DNA of 64,000 bases, from contig NZ_CP022655.2 in assembly GCF_002243345.2 (NCBI RefSeq), forward strand, positions 3,970,501-4,034,500, written 5' to 3'. Numbering within the stretch: the first letter of the stretch is position 1; every line of letters begins with the position of its first letter. This document shows positions 26,655 through 35,939 of this stretch, one piece after another. The translations under genes were made by a program, and so were the position numbers. Origin of the DNA: Paenibacillus sp. RUD330. GTDB lineage: Bacteria > Bacillota > Bacilli > Paenibacillales > Paenibacillaceae. The notes beneath the pieces were generated by a model that searched no databases, was not told where the DNA came from, and saw only the letters and a program-made list of their open reading frames with translations.

Positions 26655-27060
26655 CGGACGAGTCCGCCCTTTCTCCATTCCTCCGCTCCCAACGCTGCAT
26701 GCGCCACCGAATGTCGGCCAGCTGCTTCTCCGCTTCAAGCAGGGAGCTCCTCAGCAGCGCCTCTTCCGGCAGCCTCTCCGCAGCCGGCAGGCAGGCTTCG
26801 TATTCTTCCCGCAGCTTGCCGGAGCGCCAATGGAAAAAGCATAGGAACAGAGCGGCGCACGCCATCAGCAGCGCAGGTTTGGCGCCGACATGGTTGACGA
26901 TCCAGGCAGCCGACCGGGCCGGCAGGCTCTCTCCTGCCATCCCGCTTGGCCGGGTCATGAATCTCAGCAGACGCAGCAGCAAGTATCCGCACGCTCCGCT
27001 GAGAATGGCCGATGAAACGCATGCGAGATAGAACTTTCTTCGGATAGCTTCAAATGGCAT
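26629..27060 (-). CDS. Two-span membrane protein with cytoplasmic coiled coil, upstream of the PBP gene
   Basis: 143 residues: membrane spans near 12-33 and 61-76, then a charged helical C-terminal part (about 80-130, KLREEYEACLPAAERLPEEALLRSSLLEAEKQLADIRWRMQRWERR). The layout recalls the input part of a histidine kinase, but no kinase domain follows. GGGAGGG precedes the ATG. The gene overlaps the PBP start. No family recognised; it could be a truncated sensor or a PBP partner. Confidence 0.55.
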   Translation of the reverse strand: MPFEAIRRKFYLACVSSAILSGACGYLLLRLLRFMTRPSGMAGESLPARSAAWIVNHVGAKPALLMACAALFLCFFHWRSGKLREEYEACLPAAERLPEEALLRSSLLEAEKQLADIRWRMQRWERRNGERADSSDAPDERRS

Positions 27061-27339
27061 GCCGCAATCCCTCCCTATGATTACGACCTTAACAAGAAGA
27101 TCTTAATAATCGCGGGAGATGCGGCTTAGGAAATTCTTAACTTTCCGGCACGAGATAAATATTCACGCGCGAGAAGAATCTCCAGCATCGTTCCGAAGCA
27201 GCCCGGGTATCCCGGGATCCTTTCCCTGCCGGGAAAAGGGCTTCGAAATTTCATTCCGTGCCGGAAAAAGGGCCCGAGTCCCGCAGCTTGCGGGGCTGTG
27301 CTACAATGGTGGGAAAAAATTCAAAAATGGGGGTTCCTC

Positions 27340-28062
27340 ATGTTCGGAACGGATGTGGAAGCGAGATTCGCGCCTTTCGGGGTCGCCCATCTGGCCAGCC
27401 TGCTGCTCATTGCCGCCGTCGTGCTGGCCGTCTATCTGCTTCGCCGCAAGCTCGCCCTCAGGCCGGCTCCCGGACGCTTCATCCTGGCGGCGCTTCTGGC
27501 GGCATGCGAGATTCTGCTCAATGTCTGGTATGTACGGGGAGATGTATACCGCCCTTCCTCCACGCTGCCGCTCGAGCTGTGCAGCATCTCCTTGTACCTG
27601 TCCGTCCCCATGCTGCTGCTGCGCAGCCGCTTTCTGTTCGGCATCGTCTACTTCACGGCGATCGGCGGCGCCCTCCAGGCACTGGCCACGCCTGTGCTCG
27701 CATACGATTACCCGCATTTCCGTTTCCTCGAGTTTTTCATCGCGCACGGCCTGCTGATCGTCTCCGCCCTCTACATGGTCTGGGTGGAAGGATTCCGGCC
27801 GACGCTGCGCTCCGTCTTCACCGCCTGGACAGCCGTCAATGTCATCGCCGCCTTCGTTTATGCCGTCGACAGGCTGACGGGAGCCAACTACATGTTCCTG
27901 GCACGCAAGCCTCCGTCCTCCTCCTTGCTGGATGTTCTCGGTCCTTATCCTTGGTACATCCTTTCGCTCGAGCTGGTCGCGCTGCTGCTCTTTTTCCTGC
28001 TGTATCTTCCCTTCGCCCGCTTCAAACGCACGGAGGACAGGAAGCAGCCGGCCGCCTCCTGA
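27340..28062 (+). CDS. YwaF/TIGR02206 family integral membrane protein
   Basis: 240 residues with seven predicted spans. Conserved family pieces are STLPLELCSISLYLSVPMLLL, FGIVYFTAIGGALQALATP, FRFLEFFIAHGLLIVSALYMVW and ANYMFLARKPPSSSLLDVLGPYPWYILSLE. These match the YwaF (TIGR02206) family of unknown function. ATG 27340 follows TGGGGG. A -10-like TACAAT lies at 27302-27307. Confidence 0.8.
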   Translation: MFGTDVEARFAPFGVAHLASLLLIAAVVLAVYLLRRKLALRPAPGRFILAALLAACEILLNVWYVRGDVYRPSSTLPLELCSISLYLSVPMLLLRSRFLFGIVYFTAIGGALQALATPVLAYDYPHFRFLEFFIAHGLLIVSALYMVWVEGFRPTLRSVFTAWTAVNVIAAFVYAVDRLTGANYMFLARKPPSSSLLDVLGPYPWYILSLELVALLLFFLLYLPFARFKRTEDRKQPAAS

Positions 28063-28111
28063 TCTTGAATGGGAAGCCTGCATCCCTTTCCGCAACCACC
28101 CGCATTCGCGT

Positions 28112-28154
28112 TTAAAATAAAACAAGCTGCTCCGGTTCCATACCGGAGCAGCTT
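28112..28154 (-). terminator. Terminator after ytvI
   Basis: Minus strand: AAGCTGCTCCGGT pairs with ACCGGAGCAGCTT around a 5-nt loop, then GTTTTATTTT. Confidence 0.85.
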
Positions 28155-28189
28155 GTCGGGCAAAGGTTTTATTCCGTTCCGCATTGTTT

Positions 28190-29221
28190 TTACAGCCGAA
28201 TCCGGAGCTTGAACAGTCCGGCCTTGCGGGCGGCCATGTAGATGATGACGACCAGCGGTCCGATGAACACGCCGATGACCCCGACCAGCTTGAAGCCCAC
28301 ATACAGGCTGACCAGCGCGGAAATCGAGCCGATGCCGACGGAATCTCCGAGAATCTTCGGCTCGATGATCCGCCTGACAACCGTAATGACGAGGAACAGC
28401 ACCAGCAGGCCGACGCCCTTCCCGACTTGTCCCGTCATCATGAGGTAGGCCGCCCAAGGAACGAGCACGGACCCGGTGCCGAGAATCGGCAGGATATCCA
28501 CGACGACGATCAGCAGCGCGATGGCCAGGGAATAGTTGATTCCGAGAATGACGAGGCCGAGCAGCGTGATGATGTACGTGACGAGGCTGAGCAGCAGCTG
28601 GGAACGCAGAAACCCGAAGATGGACGACTTGAGATTGTCCAGCACCGATCCGACCTGCAGCTGGGAATCCTCGTGGAACTGCGACAGGAATGACTTGCGC
28701 ATCGTATTCAGGCTGAAGCTGAACATGTACACGGCCACGATGAACACGATGAAGAAGATGAACATTCCGGGCAGCCCCGAGGCGAACTGGACGACGGACT
28801 TGGAGAAGCCCGTCACGACGGACATCAGCGTCCCGGTCAGGCCGCCCAGCACCTTCTCGAGCTGCGCCGCCGCATCGGGAGGCATGTTCGTGTACAGATC
28901 CTTGGCGTTGTCGATCGTATGCAGGAAGTACTGATTGGCATCCGCCACCATGCCCGGCACGCGATCCCAGAAGGCGATGAGCTCGGCGATCAGCTTGAAG
29001 CCGATGCCTCCCGCCAGCGCAAGCAGCGCAAGCGTGAACAGCGTGCAGGAGACGATCGCCGCGGACAGCCGGTTCATCCGCGCCCGGCGCATCAGCAGGC
29101 CGTTCAGCGGCTCCAGGAAGATCGCCACGACGAGGGCGAGCAGGAACGGAGCCCCGACGGTGAAGCTCAAGTACAGAAGCAGCAGCCCTACGGCGATGAA
29201 AACAAGGGTTTTGACAGACAT
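28190..29221 (-). CDS. ytvI: Sporulation integral membrane protein YtvI (AI-2E transporter family)
   Basis: 343 residues, about eight spans. It has the AI-2E/UPF0118 pattern: VGAPFLLALVVAIFLEPLNGLL near the N terminus, then FGFLRSQLLLSLVTYIITLLGLVILGINYSLAIALLIVVVDILPILGTGSVLVPWA and RRIIEPKILGDSVGI. The match is closest to YtvI, a sigma-E-controlled protein of B. subtilis. The transported compound is unknown. ATG 29221 has GGGGAGAGAAG upstream; the longer frame to 29395 is Arg/Ser-rich and overlaps the next gene. Confidence 0.8.
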   Translation of the reverse strand: MSVKTLVFIAVGLLLLYLSFTVGAPFLLALVVAIFLEPLNGLLMRRARMNRLSAAIVSCTLFTLALLALAGGIGFKLIAELIAFWDRVPGMVADANQYFLHTIDNAKDLYTNMPPDAAAQLEKVLGGLTGTLMSVVTGFSKSVVQFASGLPGMFIFFIVFIVAVYMFSFSLNTMRKSFLSQFHEDSQLQVGSVLDNLKSSIFGFLRSQLLLSLVTYIITLLGLVILGINYSLAIALLIVVVDILPILGTGSVLVPWAAYLMMTGQVGKGVGLLVLFLVITVVRRIIEPKILGDSVGIGSISALVSLYVGFKLVGVIGVFIGPLVVIIYMAARKAGLFKLRIRL

Positions 29222-29304
29222 CGGCTTCTCTCCCCAAGGGGTGCGGCGCCCCTGGCTGATCCCGGCCGCATCCCCGGCAAGAGCTGTGTCCAGCCTCTCA
29301 GGGT

Positions 29305-30657
29305 TCAGCTGTCGGCCTGCTCCGCCTCTGCGGGAAGGGCTTCGGCTGCGGGATCGCGGTAGATATGTACGCGCAGCACGCGAAGTCGCTGGCAATCTGC
29401 TATCTCAAATACATATTCGCCATAAACGACTTTCTTGCCTCTTGCAGGATTTCCTTCCAGCCGGATGAAGAGCCAGCCTCCGATGGAATCGACATCCTCA
29501 TCCTCGATGTCCAGGCGGAACATATCGTTGATATCGTCGATGAGCATGCGCCCCTCGACGGTCGTCACCTGATCCTTGACGACGACGCTCGGCTGGTCCT
29601 GGTCGAATTCGTCATGGATCTCGCCCACGATCTCCTCGAGAATCATCTCCGTCGTCAGCATGCCGGCCGTGCCGCCGTATTCGTCCACGACGATGGCCAG
29701 CTGCGAATGGCGCCGCTGCATCAGCTGCAGCACCTGGCTGATCTCCATCGATTCCGGCACGTTCAGCACCGGCCGGATCAGCTCGCGGACATTATGGTCG
29801 CGTCCCGCATCCGCCGTCAACAGGTCGGTGATATGGACGAATCCGATGATCTGATCCTTGTCCTCGAGACCGACCGGATAGCGCGTATGCTTGGTGCGGT
29901 AGACGATGTTCAGGTTGTCCCCGAAGGACAGGTTGGCGAAAAGGCAATCCATATCCGTCCGTGGCAGCATGACCTCGCGCGCCACCATGTCGGAGAAGTC
30001 GAAAATATTGTCGACGAGCTTCATTTCGTTGGAATCGATGACGCCGCTCTTGGCGCTCTGGTTGACGAGCAGGCGGATCTCCTCTTCGGTATGGGCCGTC
30101 TCATGCTCGCTTGCCGGAGAGATGCCGAACAGCTTCAGCAGGCCGTTGGCCGCTCCGTTCAGCACGACGATCGCCGGCTTGAACACCTTGTAGAAGAACA
30201 TGAGCGGTCCGGACAGCCAGAGGGACACGCCCTCCGCCTTCTGGATGGCCAGCGACTTGGGAGCGAGCTCGCCGAGCACGATGTGCAGGAAGGTGATGAC
30301 CAGGAACCCGATGATCAGGGACACCGTCGAGATGACCGACTCGCTCGTGACTCCGAACTTGAACAGCAGAGGCTCCACGATCATATGCGAGACGGCCGGC
30401 TCGCCGACCCAGCCGAGTCCAAGCGAAGCCAGCGTAATGCCGAGCTGGGTCGCCGAGAGGTAAGCGTCGAGGCGATGCGTGACCCGCAGCGCGTAATCGG
30501 CTTTTTTGTTGCCTTCGGAGCGCAGCTGCGTCAGCCGCGTCGAGCGCACCTTGACGAGCGCGAACTCGGCCGCAACGAAAAATCCGTTGAGCAGCACGAG
30601 AACGGCGACAATGGCAAGGTTGAGAATAATTTCGCCAGGAACGAATTCTTTGGTCAT
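29305..30657 (-). CDS. Hemolysin-type CNNM/CBS/CorC membrane protein
   Basis: 450 residues. A DUF21 (CNNM) membrane domain (about 1-200) includes GITLASLGLGWVGEPAVSHM and TFLHIVLGELAPKSLAIQKAE. A CBS pair (about 215-340) begins MLPRTDMDCLFANLS, and a CorC_HlyC domain (about 355-435) contains GRMLIDDINDMFRLDIEDEDVDSIGGWLF. Relatives move Mg2+ or Co2+ (CorC, YhdP, MpfA). GGAGGGTATCCGAA precedes the ATG. Confidence 0.85.
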   Translation of the reverse strand: MTKEFVPGEIILNLAIVAVLVLLNGFFVAAEFALVKVRSTRLTQLRSEGNKKADYALRVTHRLDAYLSATQLGITLASLGLGWVGEPAVSHMIVEPLLFKFGVTSESVISTVSLIIGFLVITFLHIVLGELAPKSLAIQKAEGVSLWLSGPLMFFYKVFKPAIVVLNGAANGLLKLFGISPASEHETAHTEEEIRLLVNQSAKSGVIDSNEMKLVDNIFDFSDMVAREVMLPRTDMDCLFANLSFGDNLNIVYRTKHTRYPVGLEDKDQIIGFVHITDLLTADAGRDHNVRELIRPVLNVPESMEISQVLQLMQRRHSQLAIVVDEYGGTAGMLTTEMILEEIVGEIHDEFDQDQPSVVVKDQVTTVEGRMLIDDINDMFRLDIEDEDVDSIGGWLFIRLEGNPARGKKVVYGEYVFEIADCQRLRVLRVHIYRDPAAEALPAEAEQADS

Positions 30658-30757
30658 TTCGGATACCCTCCATCAATAGTAAGCAGGCGTGGAGCCTTTT
30701 TCACCCCTATTCCCCGAAATCGGCCGGACCGAAGCAGTCTGCGCAGCCGCGGGAAGG

Positions 30758-31882
30758 CTACAAAATCGCTTTTTTCGACAAGAAGTCGGTATCCCGGTAA
30801 TACATGTCCTTCACGAGCAGGTTCGGTCCGCAGCAAGCGGCGGCCGGACAATGGCAGTTCACGCTGCGGCTCAGCGGATGCTCCAGCCAGCGGCCGAACA
30901 CGTCGTCCAGCCGGTCGCGGCCGATATTGCCGAAGGCCGGAATATCGCTGAAGTCCGTGACGAACACATCGCCTGTGAACAGGTTGACGTTGAGACGGCT
31001 GCGTCCGTCCGGATCGTTGCGCACGGTGACGCGGGATTCGCCGCGCAGCCTGGCAAGCAGCTTGCGGTCCTCCTCATCCTCGCTGCAGGAATAGAACGGG
31101 AGCGTGCCGAACAGCATCCACATCGATTCGTCGCGGCAATCCAGCAGATCCGATACGGCCGCCCTCATCTCTTCCTTGGACAGCGCGGGCAGATCGCTCG
31201 CCCATGCGCTCGGGTACATCGGGTGCACCTCGTGGCGGGCGCAGCCCATCTCCCGGATCAGCTGGTGGATTTCGGGCATTTTGCGGTGGGTCCGGTAATT
31301 GATCATGGATTCGGCGGACACAAGCACGCCGTCTTCGCCGAGCCTGCGCGCATTGTCCATCATCCTCTCGTACATGCGGACCGCCGCTGTCTTCGGTACG
31401 GAATGCCCCGAACGGGCGAAGCCGACCTCATGGAAATCTTCCGCGGAAGTATAGTTGAAGGAGATGTGCATCACGTCCAGATAAGGAGCGATAAGGGCAT
31501 AGCGGCCGTAATCGAGCGTCACGTTGGAATTGAGCTGCGAACGGATGCCCCGGCTGCGCGCATACTGCAGGATAGGCACGATATACTCCTTGACCGTGCG
31601 CTCCGAGTAGGACGGCTCGCCCCCGGTTATGCTGATCGTCCGCAGCTGCTCGACTTCGTCGAGGCGGCTGAGCAGCAGCTGCAGAGGCAGCTTGTCCGGC
31701 TCGCGCATCGTCAGCGTGTCGCCGACCGCGCAGTGCTCGCAGCGCATATTGCATAGGTTGGTGACCGTGAACTCCACGCTTGTCAGCGCATGGCTGCCAT
31801 GCCGGACGAGGCTCTCCAGCGGATCCCAAGGATCGTTGGCGGGAGAGAGGGGAGCTAACGTTTGTTGCAGGTTGGAAGTCAT
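30758..31882 (-). CDS. yfkAB: Radical SAM/CxCxxxxC protein YfkAB
   Basis: 374 residues. The radical SAM [4Fe-4S] motif is CNMRCEHC (Cys 44, 48, 51), followed by the SAM-binding GGEPS. A second cysteine cluster CHCPAAACCGPN near the C terminus is the CxCxxxxC signature of the YfkAB family. The reaction is unknown. ATG 31882 lies about 9 nt after AAGGTG. Confidence 0.85.
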   Translation of the reverse strand: MTSNLQQTLAPLSPANDPWDPLESLVRHGSHALTSVEFTVTNLCNMRCEHCAVGDTLTMREPDKLPLQLLLSRLDEVEQLRTISITGGEPSYSERTVKEYIVPILQYARSRGIRSQLNSNVTLDYGRYALIAPYLDVMHISFNYTSAEDFHEVGFARSGHSVPKTAAVRMYERMMDNARRLGEDGVLVSAESMINYRTHRKMPEIHQLIREMGCARHEVHPMYPSAWASDLPALSKEEMRAAVSDLLDCRDESMWMLFGTLPFYSCSEDEEDRKLLARLRGESRVTVRNDPDGRSRLNVNLFTGDVFVTDFSDIPAFGNIGRDRLDDVFGRWLEHPLSRSVNCHCPAAACCGPNLLVKDMYYRDTDFLSKKAIL

Positions 31883-31976
31883 TTCTAACAGCACCTTACT
31901 TCTTCGTAGTAGACATCTGGGTCTATTGTACTTCTACGGCTTGGACATATCAAACGGCTCCCGGCCGTTCGGAAGC

Positions 31977-32004
31977 AAAAAAAAGAAGGCCTCTCTCGAG
32001 GCCT
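31977..32004 (-). terminator. Terminator after the first HD-GYP gene
   Basis: Minus strand: AGGCCTC-GAGA-GAGGCCT, then TCTTTTTTTT. Confidence 0.75.
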
Positions 32005-32081
32005 GGACACGATGGGCTTCATTCATGCGGCTTAGGGGAAACTGCCGGCCGCCCTTCCGGCCGCGCCGTCGAATGCCGCAG

Positions 32082-33200
32082 CTATACGCCGACGGCGGCG
32101 GTCTCCTCCGGCTGCTCGTCGTTGACGCCCGCGATCATGCGGGTGAGCTGCAGGCTCATGTCGATCTCGTAAGGAGCGTTCAGCCGCATCCCGACTTCAT
32201 CCTGCAGCACCCTGACGATCGGGCGATGCGGACAGGAGGCCCGGACGTCGACGACGACGCCGACCTCTCCGGTCTGCAGGCGTACGGTCATGCCGATGGG
32301 ATAGATCGCGACCTTGTCGCGGAACAGCTGCACCATCGACTGCTCGTACTGCGTTCCCGTACCCGCATACAATGCCTCCACCGCCTGATGGGGCAGCATC
32401 GGGTTGCGGTAGATCCTGTTGGTCGTCATGGCGTCGTAGGAATCCACCACTCCGATCCATTTGGAGAAGTCGTGGATCTCCTTGCCCGCCAGTCCGTGAG
32501 GGTAACCGCTTCCGTCCAGCCGTTCATGGTGCTGGAGAGCGCAAAGAGCCGCGAGAGGAGGGATGTTCGGCTCATTGGCCAGCAGTTCATGCCCGTACAG
32601 CGTATGGCGCTTCATTTCCTCATATTCTTCTCGAGTAAGCGATCCAGGCTTCTTCAGCACTTCCAAGGAGATTCGCGTCTTGCCGACGTCGTGGAGCAGC
32701 GCTCCCATGCCGAGCATCATGAGCTTGTCCCTGGAGTAGCCATGCGATATTCCAAGCATCGTCGTATATACGCATACATTGAGCGAGTGCTGATAGAGGT
32801 AATGGTCGATCGAGGCCATGTTCATCAGCATGACGACGGATTCCTTATGGGAGGTCAGATCGTCGATGACCCGGTTCATCACATCGGCAAGCTGCTTGCC
32901 GACAAAGGGATAGGCGACCCCGCGCTTGCGCGGAGGCGCGTCCATCATCTGGCGGAAGCTGCTGCGGATCTCGGTCATCGCTACCCTCATCGTGTCTTCG
33001 CTGATCAGCTCCGGCACGATGATGTCTTCCGTGAATTCATCCTGTATATAAAGGAAATTGATCTGGCATTCCTTGAGCCGCTCTATGATCCGGGCGGTCA
33101 GCTCCATTCGTTCTCCAAGGAGTACGATCCCTTCTTCGGAAAGAATCTTCTTGGCCAGGATCATCCCCGGCCTGCACATGCTGAGAGGCATCAGAATCAT
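32082..33200 (-). CDS. HD-GYP domain protein (putative c-di-GMP phosphodiesterase), copy 1
   Basis: 372 residues. After an N-terminal part of about 120 residues comes the HD-GYP domain: QHSLNVCVYT, LLHDVGKTRIS (HD pair), KPGSLTREEYEEMKRHTLYGHELL, and QHHERLDGSGYPHG (HHE and GYP motif). The end resembles the C-terminal region of Bacillota HD-GYP proteins (VRLQTGEVGVVVDV). HD-GYP enzymes cut cyclic di-GMP. ATG 33200 follows AGGAG; the longer frame to 33389 overlaps the next gene and lacks a ribosome site. Confidence 0.85.
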   Translation of the reverse strand: MILMPLSMCRPGMILAKKILSEEGIVLLGERMELTARIIERLKECQINFLYIQDEFTEDIIVPELISEDTMRVAMTEIRSSFRQMMDAPPRKRGVAYPFVGKQLADVMNRVIDDLTSHKESVVMLMNMASIDHYLYQHSLNVCVYTTMLGISHGYSRDKLMMLGMGALLHDVGKTRISLEVLKKPGSLTREEYEEMKRHTLYGHELLANEPNIPPLAALCALQHHERLDGSGYPHGLAGKEIHDFSKWIGVVDSYDAMTTNRIYRNPMLPHQAVEALYAGTGTQYEQSMVQLFRDKVAIYPIGMTVRLQTGEVGVVVDVRASCPHRPIVRVLQDEVGMRLNAPYEIDMSLQLTRMIAGVNDEQPEETAAVGV

Positions 33201-33312
33201 TGCCAGGTCGCTCCTGCCGTCCATAAATTTCACGAGTCGATGATGCTGAGCATACGTAATCGGTTTATCGGCAAGTCCGAACCGGATTGTTATGCTTCTC
33301 CGGCTGCCCGCA

Positions 33313-34761
33313 TCAAGAACGCAGCCGGGTGCGCTTGAGGAAGCAGCCGTCCAGGCCGTCGGGGCTCCGCAGCTCTCCGGCCAGCACATGGCGCAGGAAT
33401 TCCGGCAGGAAATACTTGATGTCCCGGCCTTCTTTCAAGGACAGGTAGCCGACGCCGAACGTGAACATGTCCAGCGTTCCGACGGAGTACTCCCTCTCGT
33501 CGTCGAGATCGCTCCCGCCCGCCCTCAGCATGGTGATGCGGCTGCCGGCAGGACGGCGCTCATCCCATTCCAGCTCGAGTCCGTCCATGGCCAGGCATCC
33601 GAGCACCCTGCCGCGGAAGCCGAAGCCGCGAATCTCCATCCGGGTGTATGCCTCCAGCAGGGACTGCTCCAGAGCCAGCCGGATCTGGCCGCCCTTCAAC
33701 AGGATGCGGCAAGGGTTGACCGGAGAGGGGCAGAACGAATGGAGCAACCCGTCGCTGATCTCGCCCGCCGCCAAGCCGCCGAGCAGCTGTCCGGAATTGA
33801 CGAGGCCGATATCGGCTCCGGTCCAGCGGCGCACTCCGGCCGCCAGCAGGTTGGCGAGCGGGGATTCGCGGTCCGTATCGAGAGGGAGCGGCCGGTCCAG
33901 CACCGCGCAGGTTCGGGACATGTTGAGGCGCGAGGACTCCTTGAAGCGCTCGAGAAGCATGGCCGCCGTCGGCTCCTCCCTCATGGATGCCGTCGCGACG
34001 AGCCGGGCCGCATAGGTCAGCCGGCCGCTCGCCGCATCCCTTCCGATCTCGATCCTGCCCACATGCTCGCCGAATTTCCCGGTTCCGCACAGCAGGGTCG
34101 TCCCGACTGCCATCGGCTCGTCCAGCTGATGATGGGTGTGGCCGCCCAGAATGAGGTCGATGCCGGGAATCTCTTCCGCCAGCCTGCGGTCTACCGGAAG
34201 GCCAAGATGGGACAGCACGACCAGGACATCGACCGTTGGACGCAGCTGCTCCGCCTGCTTCCGGATCGCTTCGACCGGCTCCTTGACCGTCCATCCGAGC
34301 AGGCCGTAGAAGTTCGGATAGGGCGCCGTAGCACCGATCAGTCCGACGGCCAGACCGTTTTTAGGGATGACCAGGGAGGGCAGCAGCCATTCCGGAAGGC
34401 CGCCGGCATCGGCGTCCTCCAGATTGCAGCAGAGCACCGGGAATCTCGCTTCGCAGCCGTACAGCCGCTCCAGCTCTTCCTTGGTGTACGTCAGCCCTTC
34501 GTTGTTGCCCGGCACGCCGGCTTCATAGCCGGCGGCGTTGAGGAGCTCGATATTGACGCTGCCTCCGCTTCCTTCCGTCTCCGGCCTCATCCGGTCGAGA
34601 TGGTCGCCGATGTCGACGGCCATGACCCGATCCGCCCCCCATATCCGCCGGGTATCCGCGATATAATCCGATATTCGGGCCGCCTCTTCCAGACGGCTGT
34701 GGATATCGTTGGTGTGGAGCAGCACGACGAGCGGCTCCCGATCTATGATTCTCTCATCCAT
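33313..34761 (-). CDS. yunD: 5'-nucleotidase/metallophosphatase, YunD-like
   Basis: 482 residues. The metallophosphatase domain (about 8-220) shows LLHTNDIHSRLE, VDIGDHLDRM, GNNEGLTY and LGGHTHHQ, which bind two metal ions. The 5'-nucleotidase C-terminal domain (about 270-450) contains NLLAAGVRRWTGADIGLVNSGQL. No signal peptide is seen, so it is probably cytoplasmic, like YunD of B. subtilis. GGGAGG lies 6 nt before ATG 34761. Confidence 0.8.
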   Translation of the reverse strand: MDERIIDREPLVVLLHTNDIHSRLEEAARISDYIADTRRIWGADRVMAVDIGDHLDRMRPETEGSGGSVNIELLNAAGYEAGVPGNNEGLTYTKEELERLYGCEARFPVLCCNLEDADAGGLPEWLLPSLVIPKNGLAVGLIGATAPYPNFYGLLGWTVKEPVEAIRKQAEQLRPTVDVLVVLSHLGLPVDRRLAEEIPGIDLILGGHTHHQLDEPMAVGTTLLCGTGKFGEHVGRIEIGRDAASGRLTYAARLVATASMREEPTAAMLLERFKESSRLNMSRTCAVLDRPLPLDTDRESPLANLLAAGVRRWTGADIGLVNSGQLLGGLAAGEISDGLLHSFCPSPVNPCRILLKGGQIRLALEQSLLEAYTRMEIRGFGFRGRVLGCLAMDGLELEWDERRPAGSRITMLRAGGSDLDDEREYSVGTLDMFTFGVGYLSLKEGRDIKYFLPEFLRHVLAGELRSPDGLDGCFLKRTRLRS

Positions 34762-34841
34762 GGACATCCTCCCGCTGAGCTCCAGGTTATGATCGATGAA
34801 TGGCGTCTTCGAACAGCCGCCGATGTTGGGTCCGGAGCCCT

Positions 34842-35837
34842 TCAGCCGCCGATCTGGGACATCCGCCGGGCAGTAGGGGTATGGCTCAGCATTTCTCCAT
34901 GCAGCTTGGCCGCCATCTCGTGGTTCTCCGGCTTGAGCCGGGCCGCGCGGCGGAACAGCTCGCGCATGGCAGCCGGATCCCCCAGCGCCTGCTTGACGTT
35001 CAGCTCATCCACCCAGTACAGGCAAGGCTGCAGGCTTCCGTCAGCAGTCAGGCGGAGCCTGTTGCAGGCGGCGCAGAAGCGGTCGCTGACGGGATGGATC
35101 AGCCCGAACGAGCCGGAAGCTCCCGAGAACGCCCAATTGTCCGAAGGACCGTTGCCGGCAAGCCGCGACACCGGCGCATAGGGAATGCCGAGCCCGCCCG
35201 CTTCCTCCATGACTCGGCCAAGAGGAAGATAAGCGTTTCTCCACTGCTCGTCGTCATGGCCGATCGGCATGTATTCAATGAAGCGGACATGCAGGGGATG
35301 GTCAATCGACATCTGCAGGAACGATCGGATCTCATCCTCGTTGATGCCCTTGAGCAGGACGCAGTTGAGCTTGATCGGGCCCAGTCCTGCCCGCGCGGCC
35401 GCCTCGATGCCCGCCATGACCTGCTCCAGCCCGCCGCGCCTGGCGATGAACCGGAAGCGCGCCGGATCCAGCGTGTCCAGGCTGATGTTGACGCGGTCCA
35501 GGCCCGCATCGCGGAGCACCTCCGCATGTCTGGAGAGCAGCATCCCGTTGGTCGTCATGGAAATCTCCTCGATGCCCTCGATGGCCTTGAGACTGCGGAT
35601 GAGGCCGTCCAGACCCGGACGCACGAGCGGCTCTCCTCCGGTGATGCGCAGCTTGCGGAAGCCGAGGGCCGCCGCCGACTGGACGACCTCGACGATATGG
35701 TCGTAGCTCAGCAGCGTGTCGGAGTCTGCGAACGGCATGCCTTCTTCAGGCATGCAGTAGAGGCAGCGCAGGTTGCAGCGGTCCGTGACCGATATGCGCA
35801 AATAGTCGTGGATCCGGCCGAATACATCGCTCAGCAT
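34842..35837 (-). CDS. moaA: GTP 3',8-cyclase MoaA
   Basis: 331 residues. It has the radical SAM motif CNLRCLYC (Cys 21, 25, 28), GGEPLVRPG, and the second cluster FCAACNRLRLTADGSLQPCL that binds GTP. It ends with the MoaA Gly-Gly tail (MSQIGG). It makes the cyclic pyranopterin precursor of molybdenum cofactor together with MoaC (not in the window). It is divergent from moaDE and the MoeB-like gene. Confidence 0.95.
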   Translation of the reverse strand: MLSDVFGRIHDYLRISVTDRCNLRCLYCMPEEGMPFADSDTLLSYDHIVEVVQSAAALGFRKLRITGGEPLVRPGLDGLIRSLKAIEGIEEISMTTNGMLLSRHAEVLRDAGLDRVNISLDTLDPARFRFIARRGGLEQVMAGIEAAARAGLGPIKLNCVLLKGINEDEIRSFLQMSIDHPLHVRFIEYMPIGHDDEQWRNAYLPLGRVMEEAGGLGIPYAPVSRLAGNGPSDNWAFSGASGSFGLIHPVSDRFCAACNRLRLTADGSLQPCLYWVDELNVKQALGDPAAMRELFRRAARLKPENHEMAAKLHGEMLSHTPTARRMSQIGG

Positions 35838-35869
35838 CTCGCTCTCCCCCTCCTGATTGTTCTATCAGT

Positions 35870-35899
35870 TTAACATTTTTGCAGGACATATGATATGCT
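35870..35899 (+). promoter_or_regulatory. Sigma-A-type promoter for moaDE
   Basis: TTAACA (35870-35875), 18-bp spacer, TATGCT (35894-35899), 41 nt before the moaDE start codon. Confidence 0.5.
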
Positions 35900-35939
35900 G
35901 GAAGCAAACTAGCCGCTAAAGACAGGTGAGATCAGCTCC

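Noticed and set aside
29222-29395. N-terminal extension of ytvI
   Set aside because: Arg/Ser-rich, overlaps the CBS gene, and ATG 29221 has the ribosome site.
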